A stretch of 64,000 nt of DNA. Source: Massilia sp. YIM B02763 (lineage in GTDB: Bacteria > Pseudomonadota > Gammaproteobacteria > Burkholderiales > Burkholderiaceae_D). The stretch is from contig NZ_JASNRD010000010.1 in NCBI RefSeq assembly GCF_030412015.1, positions 78,859 through 142,858 of the forward strand, in the 5' to 3' direction. How positions within the stretch are numbered: position 1 is the first letter of the stretch; every line of letters begins with the position of its first letter. The position numbers were made by a program, and so were the translations under genes. Of this stretch, positions 61,333 through 64,000 are shown in pieces. The notes below the pieces were generated by a model, which saw only the letters and a program-made list of their open reading frames with translations, searched no databases and was not told where the DNA came from.

Positions 61333-63843
61333 ATGCTCGATCACCGCGCCATGCCCATGCTGCACCGTACCGTCCTCGCGACCGCCCTGCTGCTGGCCTT
61401 CGGGCCCGCCCGCGCCCAGGAAGCGCCCGCCGCCCCCGCGGCGCAGGCCCCCTCCGCCACCCAGCCGGCAACGGCAGCCGAAGGCAATATGGCCTCCGTC
61501 GTCGTGCTCGGCTCGCGCTCGGCGGCCCGCACGGCCCTCGACTCGGCCGCGCCCGTGGGCCTGATCGGCGCCAAGGACATGCAGATGGCCGGTCCGCAGG
61601 AACTGGGCAAGCTGCTGCAGACGCTGGACCCGTCGTTCAATTTTTCGACGACCTTCATCAGCGACGGCACCGACATCATCCGCCCGGCCACGCTGCGCTC
61701 GCTGGGCCCGGACCAGTTGCTGGTGCTGGTAAACGGCAAGCGCCGCCACCAGCAGGCCCTCGTCAACGTGCAGCAGACCATCGGGCGCGGCTCGGCCGGC
61801 ACCGACATCAATGCGATCCCGATGGCCGCGATCCAGCGCATCGAGGTGCTGCGCGACGGCGCGGCGGCCCAGTACGGGTCGGACGCCATCGCCGGCGTAA
61901 TCAACATCGTGCTGAAGGACAGCACGGCCACGCAACTGTCGGCCAGCGCCGGCGGCACCACGGAGGGCGGCGGCCACCTCGCCGCGGGCAGCGCCAATAC
62001 GGGATGGGCGATCGGCGACGGCGGCTTCGTGAACCTGACCGCCGAGGGCCGGCGCCGCGGCGAGACCAACCGCGCGGGCCTCGACACGCTGCGCGTCGAC
62101 CCGCCGCGCGTGACCCAGCGCATCGGCGACAGCCTGGCCAAGGACAAGTACTTCTGGTGGAACGCCGGCCTGCCCCTGGCGGGCGGCAGCGGCGGCGAAT
62201 TCTATGCCTTCGGCGGCGTCTCGCACCGCACGGGCGACTCGGCCGGCTTCTTCCGCCCCGCCGAGGACGGCCGCAACGTGCCGGCCGTGTATCCGGACGG
62301 CTTCCTGCCCGCCATCCGCACCACGGTCAAGGACGCGTCGGCCGCCTTCGGCTGGCGGCGCGACCTGGCCCGGGACTGGAAACTCGACCTGTCCGTCAAC
62401 CACGGCCGCAGCGAGCTCGATTTCCGCGAAGGGAACACGATCAACGTCAGCTACTGGTACGAACCGAAGCCGGGCGGCGGCATCTACGCCGAGTCGCCGC
62501 TGGAAGCGGATACGGGCGCCCTGAAATTCCGCCAGACGACGGTGAACGCCGACGTGCGCGGCCCCGTCGAGCTGTTCGGCCGGAAGCTGTCGTTCGCCAC
62601 CGGCTTCGAATACCGGCGCGACGGCTATGCGATCGAGGCCGGCGACCCCGTCTCCTACCAGTACGGCCGCACCAACAATCCGGCCGTCGTCATCCGCGAC
62701 CAGGCGGGCGGCGTGGCGGCGTCCGGCACCCAGGGCTTCCCCGGCTGGACGCCCGCCACGGTCGTCGACGACAGCCGCCACAACGTCGCGCTGTACGCCG
62801 ACGTCGAGCACAACCTGACGCCGCAGCTGCTGCTGGGCGCCGCCGCGCGCTGGGAAAAATACTCGGACTTCGGCAGCACGACGACGGGCAAGCTGAGCCT
62901 GCGCTGGGACCCGAACCGCACCGTGGGCCTGCGCGGCACCGTGTCGACGGGCTTCCGCGCCCCCAGCGTGCAGCAGAAGTTCTACAGCTCCGTGTCCACC
63001 AACCTGAACGGGGCCGGCGTCCTGACCGAGACGCTGACGGCGCGCGAAGGCAGCGCCGTCACGCGCGCCTTCGGGATCCCGAACCTGAAGGAAGAGACGT
63101 CGAAGAACGCCAGCGTCGGCATCGTGCTGCGCCCGGCACAGAACTTCTCGCTGACGGCCGACGTGTGGGGCATCGACATCGACGACCGCATCGTGTTCTC
63201 GTCCAATATCGCGCCCGAATCCGGCGCCTGCCCGACGCCGGCCGCCTGCCCGATCCGCGCGATCCTGGACCCGCTGAAGGTGGGCCAGGCCCAGTTCTTC
63301 ACGAACGCCATCGACACGCGCACCCGCGGCCTGGACATCGTGGCCGAGCACACGACGAAGTGGACCGGGTCGACGCTGGTGCTGTCCGGCCAGTTCGACT
63401 TCAACCGCACCGAGGTCAAGGACCGTCACTCGCTCTCGCCCGTGCTGACCGGCGCCCAGCTGTTCGACGACGCCCAGGTCACGCTGATCGAACGGGGCCA
63501 GCCGCGCCAGCACCACGTGCTGTCGGCCGACTACACCCGCGGCGCCTGGAACGGCACCGTGCGCGCGAACTGGTACGGCGAAGTCCAGGGCCAGGGCTTC
63601 ACGGCGCCGTTCGTGCAGACCTGGGAAGGCAAGTGGATCGCCGACGCCACGCTGCGCTATGCGTTCAACAAGAACGCGAGCCTGACGGTGGGGTCGAACA
63701 ACATCTTCAATACCTTCCCGACCCGCTGGGATCCCGTGCGGGCGGCGCCGTTCCCGCAGATGGGCTTCACGTATTGCTGGGAGACGTGCCCGTTCGGGAT
63801 CAACGGCAGGTCGTGGTATGCGCGGGTGGATGTGACGCTGTGA
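61333..63843 (+). CDS. TonB-dependent outer-membrane receptor
   Basis: 836 residues from ATG 61333, set by AGGAGAG at 61321-61327; farther upstream in-frame ATGs lack this. Signal peptide ending GPARAQ, then an Ala/Pro-rich stretch. The plug domain follows, with LGSRSAARTALDSAAPVGLI, ATLRSLGPDQLLVLVNGKRRH, IQRIEVLRDGAAAQYGSDAIAGVINIVLKD, then a 22-strand barrel ending INGRSWYARVDVTL with the terminal aromatic residue pattern. The plug resembles receptors of the iron/sugar/vitamin type common in Oxalobacteraceae; the substrate is unknown. No TonB-box-linked transport genes are in view. Confidence 0.93.
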   Translation: MLDHRAMPMLHRTVLATALLLAFGPARAQEAPAAPAAQAPSATQPATAAEGNMASVVVLGSRSAARTALDSAAPVGLIGAKDMQMAGPQELGKLLQTLDPSFNFSTTFISDGTDIIRPATLRSLGPDQLLVLVNGKRRHQQALVNVQQTIGRGSAGTDINAIPMAAIQRIEVLRDGAAAQYGSDAIAGVINIVLKDSTATQLSASAGGTTEGGGHLAAGSANTGWAIGDGGFVNLTAEGRRRGETNRAGLDTLRVDPPRVTQRIGDSLAKDKYFWWNAGLPLAGGSGGEFYAFGGVSHRTGDSAGFFRPAEDGRNVPAVYPDGFLPAIRTTVKDASAAFGWRRDLARDWKLDLSVNHGRSELDFREGNTINVSYWYEPKPGGGIYAESPLEADTGALKFRQTTVNADVRGPVELFGRKLSFATGFEYRRDGYAIEAGDPVSYQYGRTNNPAVVIRDQAGGVAASGTQGFPGWTPATVVDDSRHNVALYADVEHNLTPQLLLGAAARWEKYSDFGSTTTGKLSLRWDPNRTVGLRGTVSTGFRAPSVQQKFYSSVSTNLNGAGVLTETLTAREGSAVTRAFGIPNLKEETSKNASVGIVLRPAQNFSLTADVWGIDIDDRIVFSSNIAPESGACPTPAACPIRAILDPLKVGQAQFFTNAIDTRTRGLDIVAEHTTKWTGSTLVLSGQFDFNRTEVKDRHSLSPVLTGAQLFDDAQVTLIERGQPRQHHVLSADYTRGAWNGTVRANWYGEVQGQGFTAPFVQTWEGKWIADATLRYAFNKNASLTVGSNNIFNTFPTRWDPVRAAPFPQMGFTYCWETCPFGINGRSWYARVDVTL

Positions 63844-63862
63844 CGTAAGTGGACGCACTCAA

Positions 63863-63992
63863 CCCGTCGTTCCCGCGCAGGCGGGAACCCATGCTGAAGC
63901 TCCGAAGCCGGTGCGTCAATGACGTCGCGGCGTGTCCAACGTACGGAATCCGGTTGCTCGGTATGCGTTCCCGCCTCCGCGGGAACGACGGG
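63863..63992. repeat. REP/REPIN-like inverted repeat pair (family A)
   Basis: Left arm from 63863 (CCCGTCGTTCCCGCGCAGGC) to 63897, and an inverted partner at 63960-63992 (GGTATGCGTTCCCGCCTCCG...) with a few mismatches. Same family as 35120-35202. Lies after the receptor gene at the window edge. Confidence 0.8.
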
Positions 63993-64000
63993 ATAGCGCC

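Overview
The window looks like chromosome of a high-GC betaproteobacterium. Gene content and protein character suggest the Massilia/Telluria/Duganella side of Oxalobacteraceae (inference; there is no rRNA here to settle it). From about 5.6 kb onward almost everything is GC-rich core chromosome. The first 5.6 kb is different: lower and more variable GC, gene fragments and a transposase fossil.

1-5,600 is the right-hand part of an accessory region. It holds the end of a Cus-type copper RND pump gene, a small exported protein and a Met-rich CusF-like copper chaperone. A degenerate IS256-family transposase follows, then an HAD-domain gene broken at a 9-bp homopolymer, an antitoxin fragment, two hypothetical genes and an XRE regulator facing a 32-bp palindrome. 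The region ends in a dense block of inverted repeats and, immediately after, the last 90 codons of thyA. Intact folA follows. The element therefore appears to end inside thyA.

5,600-19,400 holds folA, a DUF4337 protein, a large Orn/Lys/Arg decarboxylase, dcd, a hydrolase, and a Cpx-like stress module. In that module a CpxP/Spy-like gene and a Tat-lipoprotein dioxygenase are divergent from cpxRA, with a perfect CpxR box between them. comEC and a polytopic membrane protein follow.

19,660-27,055 is a type VI secretion effector cluster on the minus strand: vgrG, a Tle4-type lipase, and two tandem Tli4-type immunity genes. 27,168-35,100 contains tatD, lolD, lolC/E, a pair of putative di-iron ferritin-like genes, a phosphoglycerate-mutase-like gene and recJ. 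35,200-43,450 holds an MHS transporter, a complete Xre-RES toxin-antitoxin operon, DUF2288, a chemoreceptor, an HTH-GAF regulator and cpdB.

43,600-63,850 is mostly housekeeping: prfB with its programmed frameshift, an HAD hydrolase, lysS, ppnN, a POT peptide transporter, a LysR/SDR pair, a class A PBP (TTG start), a small lipoprotein, an HDOD protein, mfd, serB and a TonB-dependent receptor. Two families of short inverted repeats recur between genes, mainly at convergent ends. No tRNA, rRNA, CRISPR array, integrase or replication gene was recognised.
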